From: an uncultured bacterium
GTDB taxonomy: Bacteria; Actinomycetota; Coriobacteriia; Coriobacteriales; Coriobacteriaceae
Direction: 5' to 3'
Length of the DNA: 5,238 nt
Assembly: GCA_905216075.1 (NCBI GenBank)
Contig: CAJMSO010000144.1
Span: 1 to 5,238, forward strand
Below, one piece after another: positions 5,167-5,238 of this stretch. The number at the start of each line of letters is the position of its first letter. Position 1 is the stretch's first letter. Below the pieces are notes generated by a model. It had not been told where the DNA came from. It searched no databases and saw nothing but the letters and a program-made list of their open reading frames with translations. The position numbers and the translations under genes are program-made.

Positions 5167-5238
5167 TTAGCCGAAGTAGCGCTTGAGCAGGCCGGCGAAA
5201 GCCTTGCCGTGGCGAGCCTCGTCGCGAGCCATCTCGTG
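5167..5238 (-). CDS. Rubrerythrin-like protein, C-terminal fragment (runs off the window)
   Basis: Reading the minus strand from the window edge gives 23 residues and a TAA: HEMARDEARHGKAF followed by AGLLKRYFG. The pattern E-x-x-R-D-E-x-R-H-G matches the last ferritin-like helix of rubrerythrin-type diiron proteins. There the Glu and His residues are iron ligands, and the proteins reduce hydrogen peroxide in the cytoplasm of anaerobes. The rest of the gene, including any rubredoxin-like domain, lies outside the window, so the exact subfamily (classical rubrerythrin, reverse rubrerythrin, or short form) cannot be told. The ending KRYFG directly after the helix argues against a C-terminal rubredoxin domain. 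It converges with the nuclease-like gene and is followed by its own terminator. Confidence 0.8.
   Translation of the reverse strand, partial: HEMARDEARHGKAFAGLLKRYFG

Overview
The window looks like chromosomal DNA of a GC-moderate, anaerobic Gram-positive actinobacterium. A gut coriobacterium such as Collinsella is my best guess. It rests on the gene set (pdxS-pdxT, a divergent MocR-type regulator, a rubrerythrin-type tail), strong Shine-Dalgarno sites and codon use, not on any database comparison.

Layout. Bases 9-43 form a rho-independent terminator for a plus-strand transcript that ends at or before the window start. Bases 44-420 hold no convincing gene but carry three successive inverted repeats (179-218, 248-309, 313-380), the last with perfect 20-base arms. 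Bases 421-1919 are the minus-strand operon pdxS-pdxT, the two subunits of the DXP-independent pyridoxal 5'-phosphate synthase. Bases 1920-2064 are a divergent control region with a direct repeat AAGGTCAG. Bases 2065-3498 encode a MocR/GntR-aminotransferase regulator, very probably PdxR. PdxR would sense PLP and control the synthase operon across the shared promoter region.

The accessory part is 3495-5036. Two copies (3495-3615 and 4914-5036) of a 121-base foldback element lie in the same orientation, with about 82% identity by hand count. They bracket a gene (3798-4925) for a 375-residue protein with a C-terminal domain resembling DUF559/Vsr-like PD-(D/E)XK endonucleases. Each element begins with CTAAGTGAGTAGAC, which has stop codons in all three frames. 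Both upstream genes end inside it, pdxR on the TAA and the nuclease-like gene on the TAG. Gene plus element therefore looks like a repeated unit inserted between pdxR and the next gene. This is the most unusual feature of the window.

The right edge (5167-5238, minus strand) holds the last 23 codons of a rubrerythrin-like protein, with a clear terminator just beyond it. It converges with the nuclease-like gene.
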